DNA of 32,632 nt, taken from Stentor roeselii (Eukaryota; Ciliophora; Heterotrichea; Heterotrichida; Stentoridae). Position 1 is the stretch's first letter. Each line of letters starts with the position of its first letter. The stretch lies in assembly GCA_006503475.1 (NCBI GenBank), contig RSEH01000377.1, positions 1 through 32,632 of the forward strand, given 5' to 3'. Below, piece by piece: positions 16,839 through 26,191 of the stretch. The translations under genes were made by a program, and so were the position numbers. Under the pieces are notes generated by a model. The model was not told the origin of the DNA, ran no database searches, and was given only the letters and a program-made list of their open reading frames with translations.

Positions 16839-18815
16839 ATGAGTCTTTTCTCGGTAATAGAAATATGTGTCCACTTGGAATCATTCAGAAACATCGACTT
16901 GCTAATGCAAGGAGTTTACCGACTTCGAGTCCGGGCATCATGCGAAGAGAACCCAGGCAATGTTTACGACATTTCGTTAAAACTCTCGCCTAAGTCTTCC
17001 GACATGCATTGTTTAGACCCAGCCCGGTTACTATCACAATCAGCTGAATCACGAGCCTTCCTGATGCGTTACTGCAACGAAGAAGTGCTATTAAAAGAAT
17101 CAGTTTATTTTCAGATAAAAGTTTGCAGGACTTCTACAGTCAAACTTCTGTTCGAGTTACTTTTTAACGACCTGCAAGGAAAAGTTCGACCGGAAGAACT
17201 GGTGGAGGTGAATATTAAAGATTTAGAAATGAGAGTTATTACTTATCAGGAGGTTATTTTGGAATATCCTTTTCATTTCATTGCTAAGTACTTGCCAGTC
17301 ATTTTTCCTATTCATATCTCGCTTGCAAGCTGCATGGTTCATTACTTGATGGTTGACTACTACTTAAAAAACATCAACTTTTCTCCTGTGAACTTGTTTA
17401 AAGATAGATCTGGAAGTGCTCGAGAATATGTTGGCTCCAGTGAAACTGATAAGATCTACAATTATTATATGGAAGTTTTGATTAACAACCATAAAACTTT
17501 AATTGACTATTATATGCAGTCTATTGGAAGGTGTATTACTGCGGAAATGAAAATGTCGCTTGATCATCGATGTCTTCCTGCTGGGCTTAGACTTCCTGGA
17601 GATGAATTGGCTTTAGGGACATTTAGTCAGCGGGTTGCTTCTCATGACCCGGAGGTCGTTAGTGAAGGTCTGATTAGCGAACTTCACTTTGTCGCCCAGC
17701 AAGTCAGCCACCTCTGGAAAAAAATGGTTGAACTAATAAACAAAAACCCTCGATGCATCTCAAACATGCTAAAAGAAACCTATCAATCTGAAACCCGAAA
17801 CGTCCTCTGCAGAAACGTAATAAAAAAGACCTTAAGAATGAATGATTTTTCCTGGAACTCCCAGAAAGCTGACAAAATAAACCGTGCATTAGCTGAATTA
17901 AAAAGAAGAGAAAACCTAAAAACCCGAATAGGAAGTAACTTAAACGATCCAATAATGATAGACGAGGTTTATTTAAGTGAGCATCTTTCAGTAAGCCAGA
18001 CCTTAACCAGTTCAATGCTTCGAGCAAAGAAAAAGTTCTGCGAGCTTCATCTAATCGTCATGGTGCACGGTTACCGTGGCAGTGCGAAGGACATGACAGT
18101 CTTAAAAAACGAGATTTCAATTTTATTCCCTCACACAGTGTTCCTGGTGTCTTCAGCAAATGAAAACGAAACTGAAAACTCAATTTCAAAACTTGGAATA
18201 AACTTGGCTCAAGAGGTCAAAGAGTTCTTTAATATCAATGGAACCACTCACATTGTCAACGTCAGTTTCATTGGACATTCTCTTGGCGGACTCATCATTA
18301 GAGCGGCTTTACCTCTTTTACTTGATTATTCATCAAAATTTCACCTTTTCTTGAGTTTAAGCACTCCGCACTTGGGAGTCTTGGAAGGATCTCGACTTGT
18401 TCAAGCTGGCATCTGGATTTTAAATTATGTCAAAAAAGCAGAGTCTTTGAATGAGCTTCAGTTGGCTGATGCGAAAAATCAGGAAAATTGCTTGCTTTTT
18501 AAGATGTCGAGTTTTCAGGGATTTGAACTTTTTAATCACTTGGTATTGGTTAGCTCTCCTCAGGATAATTATAGTCCTCATTTCAGCTCGAGAATTGAAA
18601 TAACTAAGACCATGGCGAAGTCTTCAACTATTTACTCGAAAATGGCGAAAAACTTGCTGCAGAAGAGACAGAAACTTAATAGAATTGACCTGGATTTCTA
18701 TATTAAAGATAGAAATATCGACTCTTTTATTGGTCGCGCAGGTCATGTTGAGTTCCTTGACAACCGGCTTTTTATGAAGTACCTTCTTTACTTGCACCCT
18801 GAATTTTTTCAATAA
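16839..18815 (+). CDS. FAM135-family putative serine esterase (DUF676-type lipase fold)
   Basis: This 658-residue protein starts at ATG 16839 and ends at TAA. The C-terminal alpha/beta-hydrolase has LIVMVHGYRGSAKDM (about 405-418, oxyanion strand), the nucleophile elbow FIGHSLGGLIIRAA (Ser near 482), a likely acid in SSPQDNYSPHFS (about 572) and the catalytic His in GRAGHVEFLDNR (about 632). LSLSTPHLGVLEG is the usual block after the elbow. The N-terminal 120 residues (EICVHLESFRNIDLLMQGVYRLRV) match the FAM135 N-terminal region, and a helical middle links the two. The substrate is unknown, though a lipid or acyl ester is likely from the fold. All triad residues appear intact. No transmembrane segment or signal peptide is seen. 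Confidence 0.92.
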   Translation: MSLFSVIEICVHLESFRNIDLLMQGVYRLRVRASCEENPGNVYDISLKLSPKSSDMHCLDPARLLSQSAESRAFLMRYCNEEVLLKESVYFQIKVCRTSTVKLLFELLFNDLQGKVRPEELVEVNIKDLEMRVITYQEVILEYPFHFIAKYLPVIFPIHISLASCMVHYLMVDYYLKNINFSPVNLFKDRSGSAREYVGSSETDKIYNYYMEVLINNHKTLIDYYMQSIGRCITAEMKMSLDHRCLPAGLRLPGDELALGTFSQRVASHDPEVVSEGLISELHFVAQQVSHLWKKMVELINKNPRCISNMLKETYQSETRNVLCRNVIKKTLRMNDFSWNSQKADKINRALAELKRRENLKTRIGSNLNDPIMIDEVYLSEHLSVSQTLTSSMLRAKKKFCELHLIVMVHGYRGSAKDMTVLKNEISILFPHTVFLVSSANENETENSISKLGINLAQEVKEFFNINGTTHIVNVSFIGHSLGGLIIRAALPLLLDYSSKFHLFLSLSTPHLGVLEGSRLVQAGIWILNYVKKAESLNELQLADAKNQENCLLFKMSSFQGFELFNHLVLVSSPQDNYSPHFSSRIEITKTMAKSSTIYSKMAKNLLQKRQKLNRIDLDFYIKDRNIDSFIGRAGHVEFLDNRLFMKYLLYLHPEFFQ

Positions 18816-18914
18816 TGTTAAATTATTCCGAGTAGACTAAAAAAATCAAAAAAATCCTTCAAAATAAACCTCAAAAACCCTTTCATCTAATTCTTATATT
18901 AACCACTAACTAAC

Positions 18915-19871
18915 TCACTGCTTGCCAGTCTGAATTTTCAAAGTATATCGATGATTAACACTATGCACATGAGGAGCGATTTCCATAAACCCCTCAACTT
19001 TCTTCAAATAAAAGGCATGCAAGTGATGCAACTGTTGTTCATTTCCAACATTCTGAAAAGTCGCATTAAAAACAAACTTACTTCCTCGATCAAGATCCGC
19101 AATATCTTTCCTATTCTTCAAAAAGTCATGTTCATCCATAGACAAGATCAAATCAGCATGAATTTCCGATTCACTCGGTTGCATCTTAACAAGTAAAACA
19201 ACAGCATGATCACCTTTAAACCATCCTTGACTTTCAGTAGCCCTCATCAAAAATCCTTCCCAAGAGACACTTCTTCCTTGATACTTTGCAGCGAAAGTTT
19301 CACTGACCCTGACATTATTCTGTATCATGACTTCGCCTCCACAGTCCTCCAGGTACTCCTTCCACGTGCTCTGCACATAAGCCCGACTCGGCTCGAACGA
19401 ATGAGCTCCTCCCATGAAAAGGTACAAAAGGCAAGAAATGATGGCAACCGCTGAGAGGAGGTAGCTTCGAGATAAGACCAGGGCGCACTGGCCACATCCA
19501 ATCGTCATCACCTTGTCTTGAAGGGCTGAAATGCCGAAGGGCTGGTAAGTCTCGAGTTTACAGTCACATCTCTCGCATCGAACTATTATTGCCTTGAATA
19601 ACGCCAGGATGAAGGGAAGAAGAAAAACGCTCATTATTTGAAGAACTGCTACTGTTATGCAACATGCGATTATTGTTATGTAGGTCACTTCTGGAGATGT
19701 GTAGATTTCTACTATCGCGTCACATTGAGGACATTTGTACTCTTGAGGTCTGAGTTTTTGTTACTCGAGGGATTTCATTTTGGGCTTTGATGGCTTTGGA
19801 GCTTTGTAGGACTTGCTTGGAATGGAATCGGATTTTTGCTTGTCTGGCATCTCGTCTTCTGGGTCTGACAT
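18915..19871 (-). CDS. Membrane protein with LITAF-like CxxC/hydrophobic module and wolframin OB-like domain
   Basis: The start is ATG 19869-19871. Exon 1 is 19765-19871, a 15-nt intron spans 19750-19764, and exon 2 is 18915-19749. Together they give 313 residues ending at TGA. Without splicing the frame stops after 36 codons. A disordered Lys/Pro-rich N-terminus leads to YKCPQCDA (C42, C45), a long hydrophobic stretch (about 58-90) and VRCERCDCKL (C94, C97). That CxxC-hydrophobic-CxxC order is LITAF-like. A further CGQC (121-124) and a second membrane segment (about 129-150) follow. Residues about 160-310 (STWKEYLEDCGG, AAKYQGRSVSWEGFLMRA, GSKFVFNATF) resemble the C-terminal OB-fold of wolframin. 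Placement in the ER or endosomal membrane is inferred. The two assignments rest on motif pattern, not a database match. Confidence 0.82.
19750..19764 (-). other. 15-nt intron (phase 2, removes an in-frame TAA)
   Basis: On the minus strand this is GTAACAAAAACTCAG, between CTCGA and ACCTCAA. Splicing turns a Glu-stop into Glu-Pro-Gln and joins the N-terminal 36 codons to the frame carrying the first CxxC. GTAA, A at position 10 and CAG match the other introns here. Confidence 0.88.
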
Positions 19872-20131
19872 TTATTCTTAGTGAGAGGTTTTGAAAGGGA
19901 GATTAGGTTTTTTTTAGTCTTGATATTGATTTGTTGATTTTTGAGACTAGAGGTGATTGTGAATTCAATCAATCCAAATAAAAAAATTCATACAGTAATG
20001 ATCTTAAAGTCCTCATTAAAAGTAATAAACAATTTACCTTAAAAATATTCAAATTTAGTCCAAACACAATATCTCCAATCTTTCAACCAATCGAGTAGAA
20101 TTGATTAGAAAAGTAAAACTTAACTGTAAAT

Positions 20132-22243
20132 ATGAACTCAAAATTCAAAGAAACTCGTATTCAGACTCCTATCAAGTTAAAACCAGCCGGCCCCAACACT
20201 CTAAATAAAGATCCAGGTCTAAACAGTTCAGGCTCTTCAATACCATCACTGAAAACCTCAAAATCCCTAGAAAAAACCACATCACCTCTTCGAATTTTAT
20301 CCAAGCCGCACGAGTCAAAATCCGAGATAATCTCCGAAATCTTAAAACGTCGAAACATCTTCGAAGAGTCTCTTTTAAAAATCACTAAAAACTACTCAAA
20401 ACAAGAATCCGAGATGTTCCTGCAAATTTCAAACCAAGACGAAATCGACCTTCTAATCGCAACCCGGCCAATAATCCTAAACCCAAATCAAAAGCCTTTC
20501 TCAATTCAATCCACTCCATCAAAGCCAGGTCACCGTCGACTTCTTTCTAAAGGTTCAAAAGACTTTTCAAATTCAAGTCATTCATCTCGTGGGTCATTTT
20601 CAGCGAAACCCGAACAAGACGATAAAAAAATTCGAGAAAAACTTGAAAAACTCTTCCAAGTAAAAAAATCTGAACTTTTACAAGACATGGAAAAAACTTT
20701 CAATGAAAACTTAGAAGAAAATAAAGAAATCATTCAACAGTACTGGAAAGAAGTCATTTCAAAACTTGAACAGAAACTCGAAGAAGCCAGCATCGTGACT
20801 GAAGAAAGCGAAACTGACCAGGACCAGCTGGAGCTGATTCAAAAACTCGCAGAAGAAATTGAAAGTCGTGTAAAAAAAGACTTCAAAGCCAGGTCAAAAT
20901 TCTCAAAAAGTCTTCCAAAGAAAGAAAAAGAAAAACTCATCAGAAATTTTCAAGCACAGGTCGAAATCGAACAACTTGAACTTTTAACCTCAGAAAAAAA
21001 ATCTTGGATGTCAAGAGTCTCTGAGGTTCAGGAAGAGTGCAAAGAAAGGATCTGGCTGGAACATGAAGACCTGCTTTTAAGAAAAGAAATCGAGTTGAGA
21101 AGACAAGCTGAATTTGAACTTCAGGAAATTTTAACAAGTCTTAAGCAAGAAACTGACTCAGCGATTTTTATGAAGGCGAAAAAAATGATGAAGGAAAGAG
21201 AAGTAAGCCAAATTGAAATGGAGGAAGTTTTGAAATATGAAGTTGAACAAGAAATTCTTCAGGAACAGATTCAGGAGTTTAAAGTTCAAATTTTCCCGAG
21301 ATTGAAAATTTCGATTGCGAAGGATTTAAGATCTGCACTTTTTAATCAGATTGAAATTGATGTGAAACTTAGAATGGAAGAAAATGTTTTTAAAGAACTT
21401 TGTCAGGGATTTTTGAATAGTGAAGAGAAATTTAAAGGAAAGATTGAAAAGGATTTTAATGAGAGGATCATGCAGTTGGAATGTGAACTTGAATCGCATC
21501 GAGCGGATAAAGCGAAAAAAATTGCTGAGGAAAGGTTTGTGAGGATTGAAAAGGACTTGAGAATTGGGTATTTGAAGAAAATTGATAAGTTGAAAGGAGA
21601 TATGAGGAAGGATTTTGAAGTGTTGTATGGGGAAAAGGAAAGAGTAAGGAATATTTAGAGTTTGAGAAATCTTGTCACGAAGGAAAAAAGTGAAACTTGT
21701 CAGATTAGAGCACAGGTTAATGTGATCTTGAATCAGATCTCGGCTGAAAAACAGAATATACTTAAGTTGATGGTTTCTCAAGAAGATCAGTTCGCTCGAA
21801 TGGTCAGAGAAGTTAATAGAAGGACTGATCAGTCCCAACTTCGTTCAAGTCCAGAACATTCCAAAAGTCCAATAAAGTCCCTATCAATCGACGAAGAACT
21901 ATCAAACCTACTTCCAAAGCCTCTTCCTCCCCCATTCCAAGCAATCCCAACATCCGATCCATGCCGTCTCTCCCCAAAGCGTAGGTTACTAAAGCACTAC
22001 GACACAAAAGAAATCGTAAACGAGCTAATAATGAAAAAGCACGAAGACCTCGGAAAAAGCCAAAACAATTTCTATCGCGTGATCGAAACTCCAGCCCGTC
22101 CAAAGTCAACAATTCCATTTCTCTTCGAATTGAATTCCTCAGAAAAATCAGTGAACCGGAAAGAAACTCCTCAAAAGAAGTCAAAGTATTTTGACCTTCT
22201 TCACAAAAAATACGGTGTTTTAGAGCCAAGAAGTAAAAAATAA
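20132..22243 (+). CDS. Long coiled-coil protein
   Basis: The start is ATG 20132. Exon 1 is 20132-21643, a 15-nt intron lies at 21644-21658, and exon 2 is 21659-22243. They give 698 residues ending at TAA. Residues 1-165 are Ser/Lys/Pro-rich and disordered. From about 168 to 545 the chain is almost all charged helix with Glu/Lys/Gln/Leu heptads (for example WKEVISKLEQKLEEA), and the coiled coil continues across the splice junction (GEKER-SLRNLVTKEK). The last 150 residues are Pro/Ser-rich with RSSPEHSKSPIKS. No motor, membrane or enzymatic motif is visible. A cytoskeletal or basal-body scaffold role is the most natural guess. The stop is 11 nt from the stop of the convergent RAP-like gene, so the 3' ends must overlap. 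Confidence 0.88.
21644..21658 (+). other. 15-nt intron (phase 0, removes an in-frame TAG)
   Basis: The sequence is GTAAGGAATATTTAG. Its last three bases are an in-frame TAG that would end the coiled-coil protein after GEKERVRNI. Removal continues the heptad pattern into the downstream frame, which has no ATG of its own near the junction (it continues as AGT TTG AGA). Confidence 0.92.
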
Positions 22244-22254
22244 CTACCTGTAAG

Positions 22255-24096
22255 TTAATCAAATAAAACTGAATAATCAATGTTTAGGTCTTCTTCTTTT
22301 TTCGATTTGTAACTCACAAGTCTTTTCACTTTCCAGCCTGAGTCAGATGCGAGTCGATCTGACATCTGATGAATTCCTGAATTTTTTAGAAGATTGCCTT
22401 GTTGGATTAAGTTTTCTTCTTTATCGATGATGATTCCTATTTTTTTCTCTACATTTGCGAAATCAAAGAACAATGGAAAGTCTTTAAAGTTCGCAGTAAA
22501 CCCGTTGTCTCTTCTCTTGATTACTCTGTCAATGCAACAATGAACAGGAGTGATTGTAGGTTTCAGGTCAGAATTATCAAAGATCTGTTTAAAACTCTCC
22601 ATTTTTAACTTGTTTATTCCAGAAATTTCAAGGCCTTTGGTATTTTTTTTCTTTATCCAGTGGTTTACTTGAAAGAGTTTCAAGAAATCATTATGATCAC
22701 TAGGCTTCATATTGCCAAATCTTTCAGAATTAATGATTGTTTTAATTTCTTTTTCATCGTAACTATCAAGATAAGCTAATGTCCAAATATAATTCAATAA
22801 AATGATTTTTCTGTTATGTTTCTGTAGTTCAATATCTTCATCGATTTCTAAAAATGCAGAAATTTCTCCTAAAAGAGTAGCGTCTCTTAGTTTTTTTTTA
22901 ATTGAATCCCAGTTGCTTTTTAAGGTCTTGTTGTAAACTCGATAATTGAAGTTTTCTGTATAGTTTAGATTAGTGAGGAAATAAAAACATGGCATCAGGT
23001 AAATCACGAAGAGTTTCGAAGTTAAATCATCGAAGATCACATCGAGGTTGTGCACGATGATATCAAAGTAAACTGGATGCATAATCTTTAAAGACTCACA
23101 AATCATCAAGTAGTTCCTAAAGATTCTCATTTTATTAATCCTTGATATTTTTTTAGTTGAGTTTTTTATGAAATAATTGATAAAAAATCGATTTGTCAGT
23201 TTTAATCCTGATGTTCTTGAGACCTCTTTATTATTTAAAGAGTAGACTACTTGAAACATGAAATAAGGAATGCTTTGTTTTTCTATTATTCCGAAGTAAT
23301 TCGTATCATGGTCAATAAGTTTTATTAGTTTTTCAGTCAATATCTCAGTAATGGGAAGGCCACAGCCTTCGAGATCATCATTCATCATCGACAAGTAGCT
23401 AAGCTTGGTCGATGTCATGTTCACTGAAATTAAATGATTATAAATCGTATGATAGTAAATTTTCATATTTTTCGGCGTAACCTTGTACTTCACAGCCAGT
23501 CCTCTCCAAATCCACATCAACGTGTTAAATCCGATTCCAATTAAATTATCATGTTTTTCTATTTCTTGAACCAGAGCCTTCTTGAATTTTTCGAAGTGTT
23601 TCTCACAAAGAGAATAAGAAATCACTGTCAATTTTCCAAGATGATTTAAATTAAGTTCATTCATTCTTTCAGCTAACTCATCAAATTTCAAATTTACTAT
23701 TTCTTGACTGAAGATTTGTTCATCTTGGCCAATTAGGTTAAAAGCAAGACAAATCAAAGTAAAGATGTCTTGAGTTTTAGTAACATTCGATGCGTTCTTA
23801 TCCACCATATTCTTTATCAAGATAAGGACTTGATTATGGTTCGAGTTTGGCTTTAAAATTGAAAATTTATTTTTTGTAACAATCTTCGTCTCAACTGCAT
23901 AATGAAGTAATTGACTAATACTCAATCCCTTACAAAAATAATTTGTATAAAACTGAATAGAAATTACATTTGTTGCTTCACTAAGAATATTCCCTCCTTC
24001 AATATACTTGACATCCCTTGAAATGTTAATTGACGGGGTATAGCCATAAGTAAAGAACTTCTTCCACTGTGCGAATCGTATCGTCCTAAAAAACAT
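22255..24096 (-). CDS. RAP-domain-like protein, probably mitochondrial RNA-associated
   Basis: The start is taken as ATG 24094-24096. A frame extension to 24162 would run inside the uL13m coding sequence. The product is 613 residues, or 608 if the predicted intron at 23953-23967 is removed. The N-terminus MFFRTIRFAQWKKFF is basic and aromatic, as in mitochondrial presequences. Most of the chain is helical, with spacing like the FASTK/OPR-type repeat proteins that carry RAP domains. The last 65 residues (KKIGIIIDKEENLIQQG, then SDSGWKVKRLVSYKS) resemble a RAP domain, with its beta strand, a variable loop, GW and a final strand. Those families act in mitochondrial or plastid RNA processing and translation. 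The neighbour uL13m, 4 nt away and divergent, supports a mitochondrial role. Confidence 0.78.
   Translation of the reverse strand: MFFRTIRFAQWKKFFTYGYTPSINISRDVKYIEGGNILSEATNVISIQFYTNYFCKGLSISQLLHYAVETKIVTKNKFSILKPNSNHNQVLILIKNMVDKNASNVTKTQDIFTLICLAFNLIGQDEQIFSQEIVNLKFDELAERMNELNLNHLGKLTVISYSLCEKHFEKFKKALVQEIEKHDNLIGIGFNTLMWIWRGLAVKYKVTPKNMKIYYHTIYNHLISVNMTSTKLSYLSMMNDDLEGCGLPITEILTEKLIKLIDHDTNYFGIIEKQSIPYFMFQVVYSLNNKEVSRTSGLKLTNRFFINYFIKNSTKKISRINKMRIFRNYLMICESLKIMHPVYFDIIVHNLDVIFDDLTSKLFVIYLMPCFYFLTNLNYTENFNYRVYNKTLKSNWDSIKKKLRDATLLGEISAFLEIDEDIELQKHNRKIILLNYIWTLAYLDSYDEKEIKTIINSERFGNMKPSDHNDFLKLFQVNHWIKKKNTKGLEISGINKLKMESFKQIFDNSDLKPTITPVHCCIDRVIKRRDNGFTANFKDFPLFFDFANVEKKIGIIIDKEENLIQQGNLLKNSGIHQMSDRLASDSGWKVKRLVSYKSKKEEDLNIDYSVLFD
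23953..23967 (-). other. 15-nt intron candidate (stop-free, phase 0)
   Basis: On the minus strand this is GTAATTTCTATTCAG, matching GTAA, A10 and CAG. Retained, it encodes VISIQ; removed, it joins SEATN to FYTNYF. Both are in frame, and no domain landmark decides, so this is weaker than the RRM case. Confidence 0.6.
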
Positions 24097-24100
24097 AATA
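24097..24100. promoter_or_regulatory. 4-nt gap between divergent start codons
   Basis: Only AATA separates the ATG of the RAP-like gene (24094-24096, minus) from the ATG of uL13m (24101-24103, plus). No promoter fits in the gap. Transcription of each gene must start inside the other's coding sequence or the two leaders must overlap. Confidence 0.6.
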
Positions 24101-25051
24101 ATGGCTCTTATTTCTAAAATTTTTAGAGCCGCTCTGGTCGACCGATATCGATTTAAAATCAAAAAGTACCACGGCGACCGTGACCTTGACTTCAGCGATG
24201 ACAGTGACGACGGGACGAAGACTTACGCGGAAAATCCTCATCCTTTGGACCCCCTTCCTCCAGGGATGCGGATGGAATTTGAGGAAATCCCGAATTCCTT
24301 TTTTTATTACGCTTCAAACCAGCACGTTGCAAGGACAGAGCAACCGAGTTATATGTCTTTCGTTGAAAATGAGAAGGTCTTTCATGTGTTTAACGCCAGT
24401 ACAATTACTTTGGGAAGAATGGCTAATAAAATTTCTTATCTTTTGCAAGGAAAAAGTAGGCCTTATTACGCACATGATCATCTTCAAAGTGATGATAAAA
24501 GTGACTTTTGTATTGTTGTTAATGGAAAGTATCCTCATCTGTTGGGAACTAAGGGAAAGGGAAAGATTTACAGACATCATACTGGAAGACCTGGATCAAT
24601 GCAAGAAATTACAATTCGACAGGTTTTAGCGAAAAATGACTGGAAACGAGTTGTGAGACAGTCTGTTCAAGGAATGCTTCCTAGTAATAAGTTGAGGGAA
24701 AAATACATGGAAAGACTTTTTATTTACCCAGAGATTTATCATGATTTTGAACATGTTCCGCAGTTTATACAGAGACCAGTTCCAGATATCAATGAAATTT
24801 TCAGTCAGACTAAGATTTTAACGGAACCAGATGTGAAGATTGTTTATGCCTCTGATATTTCTAAGATTCCTGATGAAATGAAACATATGAAATATGAACC
24901 TGAAAGTCTTTTAACTACTCCTGTTAGATTTAGAACTGAAAAACCGAAACAATATAATGTTGGGGATAAGAAAGTGATTAAAAGGTTTTGGAAAAGACTT
25001 AGAAGGTTCAAGGTTTATGATCATCGATATGGAAAGTTTGAAGTTAAGTAG
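24101..25051 (+). CDS. MRPL13: Mitochondrial large-subunit ribosomal protein uL13m
   Basis: This 316-residue protein starts at ATG 24101 and ends at TAG. The L13 core covers about 100-215: VFNASTITLGRMANKISYLL, a beta strand FCIVVNG, the YRHHTGRPGSMQEITIRQVL block (with the family's HTG-x-PG) and VVRQSVQGMLPSNKLREKYM, then LFIYPE. It is about twice bacterial L13 length. The N-terminus MALISKIFRAALVDRYRFKIKK is a basic amphipathic mitochondrial presequence, and an acidic Asp/Ser stretch follows. A C-terminal extension of about 100 residues ends in a very basic tail, as often seen in mitoribosomal proteins. It sits in the 60S-like large subunit of the mitoribosome. It is divergent from the RAP-like gene. 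Confidence 0.95.
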   Translation: MALISKIFRAALVDRYRFKIKKYHGDRDLDFSDDSDDGTKTYAENPHPLDPLPPGMRMEFEEIPNSFFYYASNQHVARTEQPSYMSFVENEKVFHVFNASTITLGRMANKISYLLQGKSRPYYAHDHLQSDDKSDFCIVVNGKYPHLLGTKGKGKIYRHHTGRPGSMQEITIRQVLAKNDWKRVVRQSVQGMLPSNKLREKYMERLFIYPEIYHDFEHVPQFIQRPVPDINEIFSQTKILTEPDVKIVYASDISKIPDEMKHMKYEPESLLTTPVRFRTEKPKQYNVGDKKVIKRFWKRLRRFKVYDHRYGKFEVK

Positions 25052-25111
25052 AATAATTAGGATTACTTTTGGATTTTTATGGTTTTTACCCTTGATGTTT
25101 GATGGGATATA

Positions 25112-26191
25112 ATGAAATTATTCGTTTTTAACTTGGCTGGGGTTTTGGCTACCATCCACCTTAGCACGACCAACCTTTTACAAACTACAACCTCGAGTTA
25201 TGAAGTTTTTAGTGGAACTATGAATGTAACGTCTGGAGAGTATCAAGTTTACTGCGATTGCACTGATCAGGGAATGATTGAGGTTGAAGAAGTGACTTGC
25301 TCGCCTTCAAAAATAAAGCTATCTCAAGAGCGAGAAGGAACAGGCACCAGTTACCAAACAATGCAAGAATACTTATCCTCCTCATCAAACTACACCTACG
25401 CAAAAATAACTCACTCCTCATTCCGGTGCCTCGACGGTCGTATCCACGAAGAGATGCTTGGGACTCCAGGAGGCGACGCAGGTGAATTCATATTAGGTCT
25501 TCTTGAGTACCAAGACATGTTAGGATCCTGGTTAAACGAGTCCTACGTATTCGATATTCTCCAAGAGTACCTAAAGTGCATGGAAACGAACCTTCTTTAC
25601 ATGTGCACAGACCAGACAGCATTAGACCATGTTCAAAAAGAGCTCGCATTAGACGACCTGGACATATACAACCCTGATGAAAGTTACAAAAGTCAACTTT
25701 TAGATGCTTTAACCGAGCCTGAAAATATTGGAGATACGCACTTGAGACTCATGGTAGGAAAACCTGAGTTGTACTCAATCGACCCGACAGTTATTCAGTT
25801 TTTTATCAGATCTTTTTATACAACTCTTTGGGATAAAAACAACAGCTTCTCTGAAAGTCTTTATTTGGATATTTTGCAAGAGAGTCATAAAGAAACTGCA
25901 TTTTTGGAGGTTAAGGTTAATGATGAGTGCATCAATGAACTTGTTGCTCCTCTTATTTCTCCAACTGATGAAGATTTTGAAGGGGTTAGTCTTTTAGTCA
26001 ATCATGTTAATGCTGCGGTTGTGAGAAGAGCTCAGATTGCTGCGTTTATTGCTGAGAGGATTGATAAAGGAGCACATTTTACTAGTGACCAGATTTATAA
26101 GAGGATTAAACATCATGGGCTATTGTTCCTGGATGTGACTGGCTCGCATATTTCAAAGGATCTGCCGTTTTATACAGCTGAGTTTGTTTAA
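25112..26191 (+). CDS. Secreted protein resembling putative carbonic-anhydrase-like proteins
   Basis: This 359-residue protein starts at ATG 25112 and ends at TAA. MKLFVFNLAGVLATIHLSTT is a likely signal peptide, and several N-glycosylation sequons (NVT, NYT, NES, NNS) fit secretion. The core is SFRCLDGRIHEEMLGTPGGD (about 103-122), continuing AGEFILGLLEY. A Cys-x-Asp-x-Arg dyad followed by TPGGDxGEF recalls metal-binding carbonic-anhydrase-like families (beta/zeta type, Cys-His-Cys ligands). Possible further ligands are His210 in GDTHLRLMVG and Cys273 in NDECINEL. I cannot verify the family from memory, so the enzyme name is tentative. There are seven other cysteines or so, some perhaps in disulfides. 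It lies 60 nt downstream of uL13m on the same strand. Confidence 0.8.
   Translation: MKLFVFNLAGVLATIHLSTTNLLQTTTSSYEVFSGTMNVTSGEYQVYCDCTDQGMIEVEEVTCSPSKIKLSQEREGTGTSYQTMQEYLSSSSNYTYAKITHSSFRCLDGRIHEEMLGTPGGDAGEFILGLLEYQDMLGSWLNESYVFDILQEYLKCMETNLLYMCTDQTALDHVQKELALDDLDIYNPDESYKSQLLDALTEPENIGDTHLRLMVGKPELYSIDPTVIQFFIRSFYTTLWDKNNSFSESLYLDILQESHKETAFLEVKVNDECINELVAPLISPTDEDFEGVSLLVNHVNAAVVRRAQIAAFIAERIDKGAHFTSDQIYKRIKHHGLLFLDVTGSHISKDLPFYTAEFV

Noticed and set aside
24097-24162. N-terminal extension of the RAP-like protein to ATG 24160-24162.
   Set aside because: It would lie wholly inside the uL13m coding sequence, and the later ATG gives a typical mitochondrial presequence.
25228-25242. GTAACGTCTGGAGAG in the secreted-protein gene as an intron.
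   Set aside because: It ends in GAG and lacks A at position 10; the encoded NVTSGEY reads normally.
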